A DNA stretch of 15,258 bases from GWA1-39-11 sp964640435. Lineage in GTDB: Bacteria > Patescibacteriota > Microgenomatia > Levybacterales > GWA1-39-11. Of the stretch, positions 1 through 9,014 are shown piece after piece. The stretch is from assembly GCA_964640435.1 (NCBI GenBank), contig CAZXFJ010000027.1, positions 1 to 15,258 on the forward strand, given 5' to 3'. Position 1 is the stretch's first letter. The number at the start of each line of letters is the position of its first letter. Under the pieces are notes generated by a model. The model worked only from the letters and a program-made list of their open reading frames with translations. It made no database searches and had not been told where the DNA came from. Both the position numbers and the translations under genes were made by a program.

Positions 1-477
1 CTCATTTATACGAGCGCGATTAAGATCTGTTAAAAACCTATCTCTTATTTGAGTATCTCTGGAAGTGGGTGCTTGAAATTCCACGCCCGAGCTTAGAACC
101 TTTAGCTCTTCCCAAAACTGCTTGTTTTTTGGCACAATTACTAAGCTTTGAGCGTCCAAACTTTGTTTTAGGACACTATAGTTAAGTTCTTCAGCATAGA
201 GTCTTATTAGGGTCGTATCAGTGCAACTTTCATGCCCCGCGCTTGTCATGGAATATGACGCGTAATATTGGTCGCTCCCATTTTCTAGAATTGCTTCTAT
301 GATTACAATTTCAAGCCTTTCACTTCTCATAATATATGCAGGATTTCCTTCTACAAGAAGTTTTCTTCTGAAGGATTCGAGTGAATCATTTAGAAAATCG
401 CCCGTTGGAAGATCTCTTTTGCGTGGGCCTCTTGGTGATTCGGTAGGATGAAATCTCACTATCTCGTGAATATTCAT
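1..477 (-). CDS. Hypothetical protein, 3' part cut off by window edge
   Basis: An open frame of 159 codons begins with ATG at 477 and stays open to base 1, so the C-terminus is missing. The visible protein starts MNIHEIVRFHPTESPRGP and contains stretches such as RLEIVIIEAILENGSDQYY and SLVIVPKNKQFWEEL. It is a mixed soluble sequence with no signal peptide or membrane segment. I do not recognise the family. A -10 box (TATAAT on the minus strand, 484-489) lies 6 nt before the ATG, so the mRNA probably starts at or next to the start codon. It follows two small genes on the same strand, 20 nt after the stop of the nearer one, but appears to have its own promoter. The frame and promoter support a real gene; the function is unknown. 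Confidence 0.7.
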   Translation of the reverse strand, partial: MNIHEIVRFHPTESPRGPRKRDLPTGDFLNDSLESFRRKLLVEGNPAYIMRSERLEIVIIEAILENGSDQYYASYSMTSAGHESCTDTTLIRLYAEELNYSVLKQSLDAQSLVIVPKNKQFWEELKVLSSGVEFQAPTSRDTQIRDRFLTDLNRARINE

Positions 478-483
478 CCTATA

Positions 484-489
484 ATTATA
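484..489 (-). promoter_or_regulatory. -10 box for the leftmost gene
   Basis: Minus-strand TATAAT, separated from the ATG at 477 by 6 nt (TATAGG). It sits in the gap between two minus-strand genes. No convincing -35 was found. The spacing predicts transcription starting at the start codon. Confidence 0.5.
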
Positions 490-497
490 TCATAAAT

Positions 498-704
498 TTA
501 CAATTTTGTGGCTAAGTCAGGATACTCTCGAATTATTTTATCAATATCTTCTGAAGAGAGGTATAAATTAGACCCTTTTATATTAATAAGGTTTTGATTC
601 TCTTTTGCAGCAAATGCTACAGCACGAACTTCAGGAATTGGTATTACTTTAAATTGGGGTAGAGCACGAAGTATTTTTACCTTTTCGTCAAATATCATAG
701 CCAT
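498..704 (-). CDS. Small hypothetical protein (68 aa)
   Basis: The protein starts MAMIFDEKVKILRALPQFKV and ends REYPDLATKL. It is small and soluble-looking, with alternating charged and hydrophobic residues and no membrane segment; I do not recognise it. The ATG lies 2 nt after the TAA of the upstream gene (707-1015), which suggests an operon with translational coupling. A purine-rich run (AGAGGGGGG on the minus strand) overlaps the end of the upstream gene and could act as its Shine-Dalgarno. This would be one of the few plausible such sites in the window. The second Met (residue 3) is an alternative start. Together with 707-1015 it could be a two-gene module, but nothing in either sequence names a function. 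Confidence 0.6.
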   Translation of the reverse strand: MAMIFDEKVKILRALPQFKVIPIPEVRAVAFAAKENQNLINIKGSNLYLSSEDIDKIIREYPDLATKL

Positions 705-706
705 GC

Positions 707-1015
707 TTACAGACCCCCCTCTAGTGGATCTATGTTTGTTCGTGAAATTTGATATGAAATGTTTTCTTGAGCTGCTCTATGAAAATCATTAAAATTTCCT
801 TGATATCTTGAGTCTTTATGAGCTTCAATTCTTTCTTGAGCCTTTAAAACTCTTTCTTTTTGAAAAAGTCTTGTTAAGTTATCAGCTTCCTCATATGAGA
901 AGCTAACGCTGCTTAAGATAACCCTATGGGTTCCATCATCCGCTGGTTTTACATCTTCAATCAACTTGAATCCGCCATCGATCGCGACTGGATAAAAATA
1001 ACCTTCTTTTATCAT
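707..1015 (-). CDS. Small hypothetical protein (102 aa)
   Basis: The protein starts MIKEGYFYPVAIDGGFKLIE and ends TNIDPLEGGL. The N-terminal half (residues 1-45) looks like beta strands. The middle (about 42-70, EEADNLTRLFQKERVLKAQERIEAHK) is a charged, probably helical segment. There is no signal peptide or membrane helix. It is the first gene of a two-gene minus-strand unit with 498-704. Its promoter (-10 at 1023-1028) sits 7 nt before the ATG and is divergent from the strong rRNA promoter about 25 bases further on. Not recognised; gene reality is supported by the coupled neighbour and the promoter position. Confidence 0.6.
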   Translation of the reverse strand: MIKEGYFYPVAIDGGFKLIEDVKPADDGTHRVILSSVSFSYEEADNLTRLFQKERVLKAQERIEAHKDSRYQGNFNDFHRAAQENISYQISRTNIDPLEGGL

Positions 1016-1022
1016 GTCAGCA

Positions 1023-1028
1023 ATTATA
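1023..1028 (-). promoter_or_regulatory. -10 box of the 707-1015 gene, divergent from the rRNA promoter
   Basis: Minus-strand TATAAT, 7 nt before the ATG at 1015, predicting a leaderless transcript. Its upstream half must share the 1040-1060 stretch with the rRNA promoter that points the other way, so the two may compete for polymerase. Confidence 0.5.
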
Positions 1029-1053
1029 TCATCTATAGGCTAATTTTAGTCTC

Positions 1054-1083
1054 TTGACAGCCTCCAAACTGATGGTGTACAAT
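1054..1083 (+). promoter_or_regulatory. Promoter of the tRNA-Ala-23S-5S unit
   Basis: A consensus -35 TTGACA (1054-1059) and TACAAT (1078-1083) are separated by 18 nt. This is the best promoter in the window and the only strong plus-strand one upstream of the tRNA and rRNA genes, as expected for stable RNA. Confidence 0.7.
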
Positions 1084-1277
1084 CGTTCATACCTTTACTG
1101 GTAACAAGCTCAAAAGTACATGATAATTAACTCAAACTAATTCCAATACATCCCACGGGATCCCTATTGATACTACTTCAAGCACATTTTGTGCTTATCT
1201 TGTTTCCATTTAAGGTTTAATAATTTGTATAACGACCGCGCTAGGCAGTTGCGGTTCGGGTGATTTGCAATAATCTC
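1084..1277 (+). other. Untranslated leader of the rRNA unit
   Basis: About 190 bases between the promoter and the tRNA, with no open frame of note. It holds a 7-bp hairpin (1180-1186 with 1190-1196) and a short GC stem (CCGC...GCGG, around 1236-1254) just before the tRNA. There is no trace of 16S rRNA. The hairpins may be processing sites; this is inference. Confidence 0.4.
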
Positions 1278-1350
1278 GGGCCCATAGCACAGCTGGTAGT
1301 GCGCCTCATTTGCAATGAGGAGGTCAGGAGTTCGAATCTCCTTGGGTCCA
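1278..1350 (+). tRNA. tRNA-Ala (anticodon UGC)
   Basis: A 73-nt cloverleaf. The acceptor stem GGGCCCA pairs with TGGGTCC, and position 3:70 is a G-U wobble, the classical identity element for alanyl-tRNA synthetase. The anticodon stem CCTCA/TGAGG closes a loop with TGC, and the T arm contains GTTCGAATC. The discriminator is A (1350). The 3' CCA is not encoded, because the next bases are CAG. It lies where tRNA-Ala commonly sits, before 23S, but here it is the first gene of the unit since no 16S gene precedes it. Confidence 0.95.
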
Positions 1351-1623
1351 CAGTACTTTTAAATAGGTTTAGTATGTTTCTGCCTCGTCGGCGAGGGCAA
1401 TTTTACTCGCGGCGAGACAAAAATATATTAGGCTTAGCACTTTAACAATTGGGGTTTATATAAGTTTCCACAATTTTTTTTGTGGAACAACAAATTGTTA
1501 TTCTCAAATTTAGATTCTTCCAATACGTTGGAAGATGTAGTTTGTTTAATTTGAGACAACTAGGCCAAAAACCTACATGAAGTAGGTTCCGTAACCCTTG
1601 CCGGGAGTACGGTTTGATTTTTT
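1351..1623 (+). other. tRNA-23S spacer with a series of hairpins
   Basis: Non-coding, with several stems visible: two short GC hairpins (CTCG/CGAG at 1384-1395 and 1406-1416); TTCCACA 1466-1472 with TGTGGAA 1481-1487; a nested structure in which 1502-1510 pairs with 1548-1556 and encloses an 8-bp hairpin with a TACG loop (1516-1535); and AACCTAC 1570-1576 with GTAGGTT 1582-1588. The 12-nt element at 1445-1456 is complementary to one after 5S. These are likely precursor-processing signals. Confidence 0.5.
1445..1456 (+). repeat. Left arm of a 12-nt inverted repeat bracketing 23S-5S
   Basis: ACAATTGGGGTT here is the exact reverse complement of AACCCCAATTGT at 5137-5148, immediately after the terminal hairpin. 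In the transcript the two could pair and enclose the 23S-5S precursor. Confidence 0.5.
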
Positions 1624-1626
1624 AAA

Positions 1627-4890
<3,264 letters not shown>

Positions 4891-4906
4891 TTTAGAAAAT
4901 CACGCC

Positions 4907-4933
4907 CATTACACAGGCTTTGCCAGTGTAATG
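4907..4933 (+). other. 23S-5S spacer hairpin
   Basis: CATTACAC pairs with GTGTAATG around an inner GGC-TTT-GCC stem, a strong hairpin just after the 23S terminal helix. No T-run follows, so it is more likely a processing signal than a terminator. Confidence 0.5.
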
Positions 4934-4970
4934 AAAATAGTTGTAGTAACAGTTTGTTTTGTTTTGCTCT

Positions 4971-5093
4971 TAAGCCTTTCGGTCTTTAGTGCGATTTGGT
5001 ACCACCTCTTCCCATTCCGAACAGAGAAGTGAAACGAGTCAGCGCTCACGATACTGGGATTTCCCGGGACAATAGGTCAAGGCCGGGGGACTC
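4971..5093 (+). rRNA. rrf: 5S ribosomal RNA
   Basis: The 5S core is evident: ACCACCTCTTCCCATTCCGAAC and GAAGTGAAACG match the conserved loop B/C region, followed by the GATACTGGGATTTCCCGGGA arm. Helix I pairs CC(TTT)CGGTC near the 5' end with GGCCGGGGG near the 3' end through several G-U pairs. The gene is bracketed by a perfect 11-bp stem (GTTTTGCTCTT 4961-4971 with AAGAGCAAAAC 5094-5104) that extends helix I in the precursor and probably guides maturation. Mature ends are uncertain by several bases. It is about 80 bases downstream of the 23S end, the usual order. Confidence 0.9.
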
Positions 5094-5106
5094 AAGAGCA
5101 AAACAT

Positions 5107-5136
5107 GTCAATATTTAGATGCTTCTAAGTATTGAT
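5107..5136 (+). terminator. Hairpin at the end of the rRNA unit (possible terminator)
   Basis: A 12-bp AT-rich stem (5108-5119 with 5124-5135, one G-U pair) with a 4-nt loop follows 5S directly. It lacks a downstream T-run, so it is not a classical intrinsic terminator. It may be a processing or 3'-protecting hairpin, or need a factor. Confidence 0.4.
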
Positions 5137-5265
5137 AACCCCAATTGTATTAAGTGAATTTAAATACTTCTTTTTTCTTTCCTCAAATAGAGTAGAGTTT
5201 TTATATTTCTCAAGAACTTTTCTGTATTTATGTTTTTTAGCAAGAAGTGCGATAAGTTTTACCAT
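5125..5265 (-). CDS. Possible small basic protein (46 aa)
   Basis: An ATG at 5265 opens a 46-codon frame, MVKLIALLAKKHKYRKVLEK through to SLNTIGVINT, ending with TAG inside the rRNA-unit terminal hairpin. A good Shine-Dalgarno-like AGGGGG lies 8 nt before the ATG, unusual for this window. The protein is Lys/Arg-rich and probably helical. Its 3' end lies antisense to the rRNA hairpin and inverted repeat, so part of the coding sequence doubles as RNA structure. It could also be a chance frame. Confidence 0.35.
   Translation of the reverse strand: MVKLIALLAKKHKYRKVLEKYKNSTLFEERKKKYLNSLNTIGVINT
5137..5148 (+). repeat. Right arm of a 12-nt inverted repeat bracketing 23S-5S
   Basis: AACCCCAATTGT, the exact partner of 1445-1456, directly abutting the hairpin that ends the unit. 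Confidence 0.5.
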
Positions 5266-5282
5266 ATTAAAGCCCCCTATAG

Positions 5283-5423
5283 GTGGATAAAAAAGCTAAG
5301 AAAAAACTTTCAGAGTCAGTAAATGCTTTGAATAAAGCTTTTATACAACTTTTGCAAATTATCATATTTGTTATATTTATATTCTTATACCTAAAATTCC
5401 TGATTTTAAGCTTTGAATTTTAG
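5283..5423 (+). CDS. Possible small membrane protein (46 aa)
   Basis: A GTG at 5283 opens a 46-codon frame. It has a Lys-rich amphipathic start (MDKKAKKKLSESVNALNKAF), then a strongly hydrophobic stretch (IIIFVIFIFLYL, about residues 26-37) typical of a single membrane helix. This ordered pattern is unlike random AT-rich sequence. It is divergent from the 5125-5265 frame, with the starts 17 nt apart. Its end overlaps the 3' end of the minus-strand gene at 5406-5624 by 18 bases. There is no clear Shine-Dalgarno. Reality uncertain. Confidence 0.3.
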   Translation: MDKKAKKKLSESVNALNKAFIQLLQIIIFVIFIFLYLKFLILSFEF

Positions 5424-5624
5424 AACTTCGTAAAATGCTCCGATGATTATTTCTGGAAAAACAAGAATTGCTAGAAGTGTTTTATATAGAAATCTTGAAT
5501 GTTTTTCTTCAATATAAAATGTTTCTAGCTCGCGAAAATTTATCTCTGGCCAGTCAATTGTGAATTGGTCTTTATTCATAAGGCCATTTAAGCAGAGAAG
5601 ACTAAGTAATTCAGCAGCGCTCAA
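5406..5624 (-). CDS. Small hypothetical membrane protein (72 aa)
   Basis: The frame can start with TTG at 5624, or with ATG at 5579 (residue 16, MNKDQFTIDWPEINF). The ATG is preceded at 6 nt by a -10-like TTAAAT, which fits the window's leaderless pattern and may be the true start. The C-terminal third (FLYKTLLAILVFPEIIIGAFYEVL, about residues 45-68) is one membrane helix; the region before it is acidic and soluble. Not recognised. It lies 31 nt downstream of the 5656-6072 gene on the same strand and may belong to its operon. Confidence 0.5.
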   Translation of the reverse strand: MSAAELLSLLCLNGLMNKDQFTIDWPEINFRELETFYIEEKHSRFLYKTLLAILVFPEIIIGAFYEVLKFKA

Positions 5625-5655
5625 TACAAATGTTATGTGAGTATTGTTACAAAGG

Positions 5656-6072
5656 TTAGAACCTGAAGTCGTCGCCTTGATAAAGTGAGGGGATATGGCC
5701 TTTTCTTATGTCATTGAGCATCTTTATGGTGTGGCCAGCAAGAACTAGAGATAGATGAGCTTTTTCAACTCGTCCAGCAGCGCTTGAGAATCTTTCTCTT
5801 ACTCGCTCGTATTCTCCAACGCAGGCATTAAAAGCCTCAAGTGCTTTTGGTTTGCCATAAAGCTCGTAAACAAGTTTTCCAGTATTGGTAAGCACTTCTC
5901 GAGTGTTCATTTTGTTTGTTTTTGAGGGTAAATCGAGTCGCACATCATATCCCACAAATCTAAGTGCGCCTGCAAATAGTTCCCAAGTTTCAACTCTATC
6001 TTTTGAGACTAATATGGATTGAGATCTATTTTGTTCCTGAGGTTCGCCAAACACCGGACGTTCAGCTGGCAT
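5656..6072 (-). CDS. Hypothetical protein (138 aa) co-transcribed with a Crp-like regulator
   Basis: The protein starts MPAERPVFGEPQEQNRSQSI. Residues 1-22 are polar and probably disordered. From about residue 24 onward it is mainly helical (ETWELFAGALRFVGYD, TREVLTNTGKLVYELYGKPKALEAFNACVGEYERV, EKAHLSLVLAGHTIKML), ending in a short polar tail. There is no membrane segment. The ATG lies 6 nt after the TAA of the Crp/Fnr-type gene, so the two are almost certainly one operon. The protein may act with the regulator or be the stable cargo of that transcript. I do not recognise the family; the helical core could be a protein-binding or four-helix domain, but that is a guess. Confidence 0.7.
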   Translation of the reverse strand: MPAERPVFGEPQEQNRSQSILVSKDRVETWELFAGALRFVGYDVRLDLPSKTNKMNTREVLTNTGKLVYELYGKPKALEAFNACVGEYERVRERFSSAAGRVEKAHLSLVLAGHTIKMLNDIRKGHIPSLYQGDDFRF

Positions 6073-6078
6073 ATGCGT

Positions 6079-6771
6079 TTATATTAATCCTTGTTCTTTT
6101 AGTTTTTCAACATCCAAAATTGTAATTTTTCCTCGTTTATCTTCGAGTATTCCATCCTTCTTAAGCCTATTCATGGCAATTGTTACTGTTTCTCGAAATG
6201 CACCAACAAATTCTGAGATTGTTTGGTGGGTTAAGGGTAGAGGAATCTCCGTCTTATTATTTTTAACTTCACAAAACCGAATAACTGTGTCATACAAAAA
6301 GCTTGCAACGTGTGCCGTAGTGTCTGAGAGGATAAATCCTTCAAGTTTTCGTTCTGTGTGGTTTAGGCGGTCAATAAAAAGAGAGAGTAGGTCAATTATA
6401 TATTCGGGATTATCAGTTAACGCGTTTAAATAATCTGTTTCTGAAATAGTAATGATTTCAGTATCTGTTATTGCCTCCGCGGTATGTTTTAGTCTTTTGT
6501 CTTTACTCGTTAAGGCTCGTAGACCTATCATTGTATTTGGCCCAACAAGGTAAATAATAGTGCTTCGGCCTTCTGGAGAAGTTCTATATAGTTTTACAAA
6601 TCCTGCCTTTACAAAATATAGCTTGTTTGGTGTATCGCCTTCATAGAAAATTATGTTTCCTGCTTTGATATGAAGTGGTGCACGTTTTGAGAACTTCTCA
6701 AAAAAAGAGTTGAAGTCGGGATCAAGCCATAATTTTTCAAGTCTTGTCTTCAACGGAGTATTTGATTTCAT
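6079..6771 (-). CDS. Crp/Fnr-family transcriptional regulator
   Basis: A 230-aa protein of normal length for the family. Residues about 30-115 form the cyclic-nucleotide-binding-type beta roll (IIFYEGDTPNKLYFVKAGFVKLYRTSPEGRS). About 120-145 is the dimerisation helix, and 178-207 the winged helix-turn-helix (LTHQTISEFVGAFRETVTIAMNRL). The ligand pocket is not that of Crp: the conserved GE and R-S/T residues that hold cAMP are replaced (GLRALTSKDKRLKHT, 83-97), so cAMP binding is unlikely. There is no N-terminal Cys cluster for an Fnr-type iron-sulfur centre. It heads an operon with the 138-aa protein downstream. The promoter has an extended -10 element 8 nt before the ATG, predicting a leaderless message. 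Its signal and targets are unknown. Confidence 0.9.
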   Translation of the reverse strand: MKSNTPLKTRLEKLWLDPDFNSFFEKFSKRAPLHIKAGNIIFYEGDTPNKLYFVKAGFVKLYRTSPEGRSTIIYLVGPNTMIGLRALTSKDKRLKHTAEAITDTEIITISETDYLNALTDNPEYIIDLLSLFIDRLNHTERKLEGFILSDTTAHVASFLYDTVIRFCEVKNNKTEIPLPLTHQTISEFVGAFRETVTIAMNRLKKDGILEDKRGKITILDVEKLKEQGLI

Positions 6772-6779
6772 TTTGCCAG

Positions 6780-6788
6780 ATTATAGCA
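6780..6788 (-). promoter_or_regulatory. Extended -10 promoter of the Crp/Fnr-type gene
   Basis: Minus-strand TGCTATAAT, a perfect TGnTATAAT extended -10, with 8 nt to the ATG at 6771. No clear -35, which extended -10 promoters can do without. A leaderless or nearly leaderless transcript is predicted. Confidence 0.6.
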
Positions 6789-6836
6789 AACTTTCAGTAG
6801 TTAGGATTACATATGGTAACTTTGAATTTAATTTAA

Positions 6837-6842
6837 TATAAT
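6837..6842 (+). promoter_or_regulatory. -10 box of the 6850 gene
   Basis: TATAAT, 7 nt before the ATG at 6850. The -35 is poor. It shares the roughly 78-bp divergent region with the Crp/Fnr-type gene, so that regulator could control both. Confidence 0.5.
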
Positions 6843-6849
6843 TCTAGCC

Positions 6850-7098
6850 ATGAAAGAAAGATTTAGACAAAATATTAAAAAAGCGGGGGAGATTACTGCT
6901 GGCGTTGTACTATCAATCGCAGCACTTAAGGGTGGAATAGAAGTGAGTAGTGAATTGAGAGGAAGTAAGCCAGAGGTACTCTCTTACGAGAGTAATATTC
7001 AGTACGATGCTCTCAAAGACTTTCCTGAAATAAAAATCACTGTATTTAATTGTAAGGATTGCGCAGGGCTCGCAGACCCCAACTATAAAGGTAATTAG
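6850..7098 (+). CDS. Small membrane-anchored or exported peptide (82 aa)
   Basis: The N-terminus is basic (MKERFRQNIKKAGE), followed by a weakly hydrophobic stretch (ITAGVVLSIAALKGGIEV, about 15-32), which could be a membrane anchor or signal. The rest is polar and ends in a Cys-x-x-Cys segment (NCKDCAGLADPNYKGN). It is divergent from the Crp/Fnr-type gene and converges on the ABC exporter gene: its TAG ends at 7098 and the exporter's stop begins at 7099. A short exported peptide with a Cys pair beside an exporter is suggestive, but no modification enzyme adjoins it. Not recognised. Confidence 0.6.
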   Translation: MKERFRQNIKKAGEITAGVVLSIAALKGGIEVSSELRGSKPEVLSYESNIQYDALKDFPEIKITVFNCKDCAGLADPNYKGN

Positions 7099-8916
7099 TT
7101 ACTTGTATCTATCTGCTTGTAGGTTGAATAATTTGGCGTATAGACTGTCAAGAGACATAAGTTGCTTATGGTTGCCATCTTCAACGATTTTACCGCCCTT
7201 TATGACGTAAATTTTATCTGCATTTTTCACGGTTGAGAAACGGTGCGAAATGATAATTACCGTTTTGTCGTTTTTTAACTTTTCAAGTTTGTCAAAAATT
7301 TCTTTTTCAGTTCTTGCATCAATAGATGCAGTTGGTTCATCAAGGATGAGGAGAGGTGCGTCACGCAAAAATGCACGGGCCAATGCAACTTTCTGCCATT
7401 GACCAAGAGAAAGTTCTATTCCGCCTTCAAATGTGAGACCGAGCATCTGGTCGTAACCTGTTTTAAAGTTTTGAGCCAGACTCCCTACATCAGCGTATGA
7501 GGCGGCTTTCTCTATTTTTGAAAGCTCATATTTTTCATGCACTTTTCCAAAGTGGATGTTTTCACCAAGCGTGTATTCGTATTTGATAAAGTCTTGAAAT
7601 ATGACTCCAAGCGCTTTGTACCACTCCTCAAGATCAATATCTCTCAGATTTACTCCATTGATTAATATTTCGCCTTGCTCAACATCGTAGAAACGTGCCA
7701 AAAGTTTTATGATTGTTGTTTTTCCAGCTCCATTGTCGCCTACAAATGCTACCTTTTCTCCCGGATTTATTACTAAAGATAAATCTTTAAGAACTGGCTT
7801 TGTCTGTCCAGGGTACGCAAATGTTACGTCTTTAAATTCAATCTTTGGAGGATTTGTTGAATCTATTTTTACTGGATCTTTTTGTACTTTTATTTTCTGG
7901 GGTAAATCCAGAACTATGAAGATATCTTTAACATATTGGCTTTGATCAAAGACGCGAGTTAGATTTGCAAAAAGACCTGTCACTCCTGATTGAAAATTCC
8001 AAACAACAAACGTGTAGTATGAAAGACTTCCAAGCGTTATGTTTCCGCCTATCGTCATAAGAATAATTCGAAGCTCAATAACTATGTAGATAAGCGTATC
8101 AACGATGTTAATAAGAAATGAGTTTCGAAGACGCTTGCGTCCAACATGAAGATTCTCGCGAGCGAGCTTTTCTTGAATATCTGTAATTTCAGATAAAAAC
8201 TTTTTAGCTGTTCCAAAAATCTTAAGTTCTTTAATTCCTTGTTGGTTTTGAATGAGCTCTGATAGATACCAAAACTTTTTTCTAAATGGAGAATTCTCAC
8301 TCCAAACTCCCCAGAGAGTTTTTGAATAATAGAGTTGGTTTAGAAAAGCGGGCAGAGCAGCAACTATTATTCCAAGGGCAAGATAAATATTTAACGTTGC
8401 GAGAGCAACAAAGGCAATTGAGAGCTGTAATATGCTTTGAAATGTATAAAAGACATTTGTAAAAAGATTAAGAGGCATGTATGCATAGCTTTCTTTTACC
8501 TTTTGAAGATTGTCACGAAATTGGCTATTTTCAAAGTATTCAACATCAAGTGTTGATAATTTTCCAAGTACTTTTTGATAAATATATATTGGCATTTTTG
8601 ACCATATCATAAGCTCCGCATACGCTTGAAGCGAGGTTGCTGTGTATTGCACCAAAAGCATAAAGAAACGAATCGCTAAAAGAACATATAGTCTGTTGTA
8701 GTCAAACGCTTGGCCACCAATACTTGTGACAATCAGGTTGATAATTTGAGCATAAATGAACGCATTAACGAAGGGAATAATTGCGGGAAGAGAAATGGCA
8801 GCCAAATATGAGAAGAAAAGTGATTTTTTGTATCCCCAAAGAAGGGAGACAAGGCGAACAGAGGTTGTAAAGGCACTTTTTGCGTCTCCTAATTTTTCAA
8901 AAATTTTCTTCTTCAC
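7099..8916 (-). CDS. ABC exporter, fused membrane and ATPase domains
   Basis: A 605-aa half-transporter that would act as a homodimer in the cytoplasmic membrane. Residues about 30-335 hold the membrane domain (hydrophobic helices near 33-63, 75-100, 155-200, 265-310). The nucleotide-binding domain follows, with Walker A GDNGAGKTT (393-401), Q-loop Gln441, signature LSLGQ (502-506; Gly at the third position is replaced by Leu), Walker B LLILDE (522-527) and the switch His558. This arrangement is that of type IV exporters of lipids, drugs or peptides. There is no N-terminal C39 peptidase domain, so it would not cleave leader peptides itself. The start is GTG at 8916, and a -10 box lies 5 nt upstream. 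The substrate is unknown; the RiPP locus 3.6 kb away is a possible client by proximity only. Confidence 0.92.
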   Translation of the reverse strand: MKKKIFEKLGDAKSAFTTSVRLVSLLWGYKKSLFFSYLAAISLPAIIPFVNAFIYAQIINLIVTSIGGQAFDYNRLYVLLAIRFFMLLVQYTATSLQAYAELMIWSKMPIYIYQKVLGKLSTLDVEYFENSQFRDNLQKVKESYAYMPLNLFTNVFYTFQSILQLSIAFVALATLNIYLALGIIVAALPAFLNQLYYSKTLWGVWSENSPFRKKFWYLSELIQNQQGIKELKIFGTAKKFLSEITDIQEKLARENLHVGRKRLRNSFLINIVDTLIYIVIELRIILMTIGGNITLGSLSYYTFVVWNFQSGVTGLFANLTRVFDQSQYVKDIFIVLDLPQKIKVQKDPVKIDSTNPPKIEFKDVTFAYPGQTKPVLKDLSLVINPGEKVAFVGDNGAGKTTIIKLLARFYDVEQGEILINGVNLRDIDLEEWYKALGVIFQDFIKYEYTLGENIHFGKVHEKYELSKIEKAASYADVGSLAQNFKTGYDQMLGLTFEGGIELSLGQWQKVALARAFLRDAPLLILDEPTASIDARTEKEIFDKLEKLKNDKTVIIISHRFSTVKNADKIYVIKGGKIVEDGNHKQLMSLDSLYAKLFNLQADRYK

Positions 8917-8921
8917 GTTAC

Positions 8922-8927
8922 ATAGTA
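8922..8927 (-). promoter_or_regulatory. -10 box of the ABC exporter gene
   Basis: Minus-strand TACTAT, 5 nt before the GTG at 8916. No convincing -35. The gap to the divergent promoter at 8980-9007 is about 50 bases. Confidence 0.4.
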
Positions 8928-8979
8928 TTTTACTATGAAAAAAAATCTACGCATAGGCTATATAGTAATAAGTCTTACA

Positions 8980-9007
8980 TTGATTACTATATTTTGTTTG
9001 TTACAAT
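8980..9007 (+). promoter_or_regulatory. Promoter of the metallopeptidase-like gene
   Basis: TTGATT (8980-8985), a 16-nt spacer and TACAAT (9002-9007). The -10 ends 7 nt before ATG 9015, so transcription should begin at or next to that ATG. The next in-frame ATG, 9027, has a good Shine-Dalgarno GGAGG (9017-9021). Confidence 0.6.
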
Positions 9008-9014
9008 AACCTTA

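Noticed and set aside
1260..1445. A 61-codon plus-strand frame covering the tRNA
   Set aside because: The tRNA cloverleaf with its G3-U70 pair accounts for the sequence; the translation is low-quality.
5107..5148. Classical Rho-independent terminator after 5S
   Set aside because: A stable stem exists but the following bases are TAACCCC, not a T-run, so it is called a possible terminator only.
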